Assembly: GCA_934630555.1 (NCBI GenBank)
Contig: CAKTXB010000001.1
Location: 1 to 37,904 of the forward strand
Reading direction: 5' to 3'
From: an uncultured Oscillospiraceae bacterium
GTDB taxonomy: Bacteria > Bacillota > Clostridia > Oscillospirales > Oscillospiraceae
Length of the DNA: 37,904 nt
Shown: piece by piece, positions 36,583-37,904 of the stretch
How the letters are laid out: every line of letters starts with the position of its first letter
Numbering within the stretch: the first letter of the stretch is position 1
Position numbers and translations under genes: made by a program
The notes under the pieces: model-generated
What the model was told of the DNA's origin: nothing
Seen by the model: the letters and a program-made list of their open reading frames with translations, nothing else
The model's database searches: none

Positions 36583-37770
36583 GTGGCGACCTACAACAGT
36601 ATTAAACAGGCGAGCGACGCCTATTTCGCCGCGAAAAAGCGCGGCGACGCGGCGGGCATGAAGGAAGCAAACGATGCGGCCAATGCCATCCGCAAATCCC
36701 AGGGGCAGCAGGCCCAGCACGCCACCAGCGACATCAACTCGGTGGCAAAAAAGAACAGCAGCGCCGGTATATCCGGCGCGGGCAGCGGCAGCAGCGGTTA
36801 CAGCGCATCCGACGCGCTGAAAGGCGCCGTGAGCAGCGGCATGAACGGCACGAGCGGTGGGAGCGCATCCGGCGGAAGCGGATTTCTGGGCAGCGCCACG
36901 AACGTGGGCACTTGGAGCGATAGCCAGAACGCGATCCGCGAGAAAATGAACGCCAACAGCCAGGAGTGGCACACGGCCACGCCGGAGCGGAAAAAGCAGC
37001 TGGAGGCGGAAAATAAAGCGCTGGCAAACCGGCTGGGCGGAACGGTTTCTTTTAACCCCAACACGGGCAGCTGGAGCGGAACGGCGGACGAGCCGCTGCA
37101 ACTGCCGCAGATGGACATTCCCGGCTACGACGAATGGCTGAGCCAGAGCGGCTACAACGCCGCACTGGACAGCTTGCAGAAGCAGAACGAATCCTATTTG
37201 AAGCAGCTGGAAGAAGCAACGGCAGCGCAGGCGAATCAGATCAATCAGGGATACGACGACGCGGCGCGGCAGGCATATATCTCTTACATGCAGGGCAAGC
37301 GGACGCTGCCCCAGCGGCTGAGCGGCAGCGGCGTGAACGGCGGGCTGGCAGACAGCCAGGAGATCGCGCTGGACGCGGAACTGCAGAACAACCAGACCAC
37401 GCTGAACGGCCAGCGGCAGAACGCATTGCAGCAGCTGCAAAGCGCGCTGCAGCAGAACAGGCTGGAAGCACAGAACAACTACCTGGGCCAGCTGTCGGGA
37501 TTGCAGCAGAACGCGGCGAGCGGCTATCAAAGCTACTACGAAAACAACGTGGACAGGATCCTGAACAACTTCTACAACCAGCAGGAGTTGGCGAATCAGA
37601 CGGAGCAGCAGAAGTGGGAGAGAGCCTATGCCCTGCTGCAGACGCTGGGATATGCGGACAACCAGATCTCGCGGATCCTGGGCGTGGCGCCCGGCACGGT
37701 GACCAACGACGCGGAATACCGCGCGAACCAGACAAACCTGGACTTGCAGCGGATGCTGCTGGGCCTGTAA
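36583..37770 (+). CDS. Probable internal virion protein, Gln/Asn-rich
   Basis: 395 residues from GTG 36583; AAGGAGG lies about 8 bases upstream, while the earlier GTG 36574 overlaps it. The N-terminus is short and helical, followed by a Gly/Ser-rich linker (about 55-110) and a long Gln/Asn-rich helical half (NQINQGYDDAARQAYISYMQ, QNALQQLQSALQQNRLEAQN). It lies directly upstream of the giant polyvalent protein, as ejection proteins do in podoviruses. The role is inferred from position and composition. Confidence 0.75.
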   Translation: MATYNSIKQASDAYFAAKKRGDAAGMKEANDAANAIRKSQGQQAQHATSDINSVAKKNSSAGISGAGSGSSGYSASDALKGAVSSGMNGTSGGSASGGSGFLGSATNVGTWSDSQNAIREKMNANSQEWHTATPERKKQLEAENKALANRLGGTVSFNPNTGSWSGTADEPLQLPQMDIPGYDEWLSQSGYNAALDSLQKQNESYLKQLEEATAAQANQINQGYDDAARQAYISYMQGKRTLPQRLSGSGVNGGLADSQEIALDAELQNNQTTLNGQRQNALQQLQSALQQNRLEAQNNYLGQLSGLQQNAASGYQSYYENNVDRILNNFYNQQELANQTEQQKWERAYALLQTLGYADNQISRILGVAPGTVTNDAEYRANQTNLDLQRMLLGL

Positions 37771-37800
37771 TACACAAAGACAAGGAAGGCGGAGAAAAGC

Positions 37801-37904
37801 ATGGGTATTCGCAAATTCATCAGCAATCTGTTCGCGCCGGACGAAGAGAAAAAAAAGAAGCCTGCGGGGACGACCTCGCAGGCTTCTGCTGCCTCGACCG
37901 GGAC
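37801..37904 (+). CDS. Start of the giant polyvalent protein (continues at base 1)
   Basis: ATG 37801 with AAGGAAGGCGGAG. The first 34 residues are MGIRKFISNLFAPDE, a Lys run and a Thr/Ser/Ala-rich stretch. The frame leaves the window in the middle of a codon and re-enters at base 1 in phase, with no stop until 5429-5431. This is one gene cut by linearisation of a circular sequence. Confidence 0.9.
   Translation, partial: MGIRKFISNLFAPDEEKKKKPAGTTSQASAASTG
37857..37886 (-). other. Antisense terminator-like hairpin inside the giant gene
   Basis: GAAGCCTGCG (37857-37866) pairs perfectly with CGCAGGCTTC (37877-37886), with three more pairs inside. On the minus strand it is followed by eight Ts (37856-37849), the form of an intrinsic terminator. 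On the plus strand an A run precedes the stem, resembling a slippery site. Confidence 0.55.

Noticed and set aside
1..37904. Terminal repeats or cos ends at the window edges
   Set aside because: The first and last bases share no repeat, and a gene runs through the join, so the ends are an arbitrary cut.

Overview
The window reads as one complete, circularly closed genome of a temperate, podovirus-like phage from a GC-rich Gram-positive host, most likely a gut Clostridia-type Firmicute. The host guess rests on strong AGGAGG-type ribosome sites almost everywhere, on Firmicute-type lysis genes (XkdX, XhlA, phi LC3 holin, M15 endolysin), on the PcfK/PcfJ pair, and on host-like sigma-A promoters. 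Circularity is visible directly. The gene that starts at 37801 runs off the right end in the middle of a codon, and the reading frame that enters at base 1 continues it without a stop to 5431, giving one predicted 1844-residue protein. The window also holds an unrecombined attP, so the source was probably virion or excised phage DNA, not an integrated prophage.

Layout, following the circle from attP (about 7083-7305). attP has the 3' end of a tRNA gene (probably Leu) flanked by paired integrase arm sites and followed by a strong terminator. 7312-8848 (minus): a zinc-ribbon tyrosine integrase and a small HTH protein with a C-terminal membrane anchor. 8907-9239: a promoter with a palindromic operator and two tiny genes. 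9172-9872: the classical repressor/Cro switch with three operator half-sites. 9922-10764: small membrane or unknown proteins, two of them on the minus strand with matching promoter cassettes. 10821-17704: a tightly overlapping train of small early genes, including an excisionase-like HTH protein, a Lar-like zinc ribbon, PcfK, PcfJ, a DUF3102 coiled-coil protein and a MazG-like pyrophosphohydrolase. 17783-20277: large terminase, a DUF4406 protein and a small protein. 20329-21626 (minus): an unrecognised 364-residue protein and a ribbon-helix-helix protein, with their own operator-bearing promoter and terminator. 21627-22174: a hairpin-rich non-coding region. 22175-23226: an HUH rolling-circle Rep and a sigma-region-4-like HTH protein. 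23510-31556: small terminase, portal, scaffold, capsid, head-tail connector and tail hub. 31569-34956: a collagen-like tail fibre and accessory proteins. 34983-36567: lysis. 36583-5431 (across the join): two internal or ejection-type proteins, the second giant. 5438-7075: an HTH protein and three small genes that would lie at the right end of the prophage.

How it works together (inference): Int recombines attP with a host tRNA gene, restoring the tRNA 3' end and supplying a terminator. Lysogeny is held by the 9172-9498 repressor and possibly by a second, membrane-anchored regulator. No phage DNA polymerase, primase or helicase was recognised, so replication probably starts with the HUH Rep and then relies on host enzymes. 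No tape-measure, tail-tube or sheath genes are visible, which together with the P22-like portal, tail hub and giant polyvalent protein suggests a short-tailed virion that ejects proteins with its DNA.

The most unusual points are a 14-bp palindrome (TCCAAACGTTTGGA) found three times, each upstream of a module start (int, terL, capsid module); a run of hairpins ending in an antisense terminator beside the HUH rep gene; and the self-contained RHH plus 364-residue operon that separates the two terminase genes.
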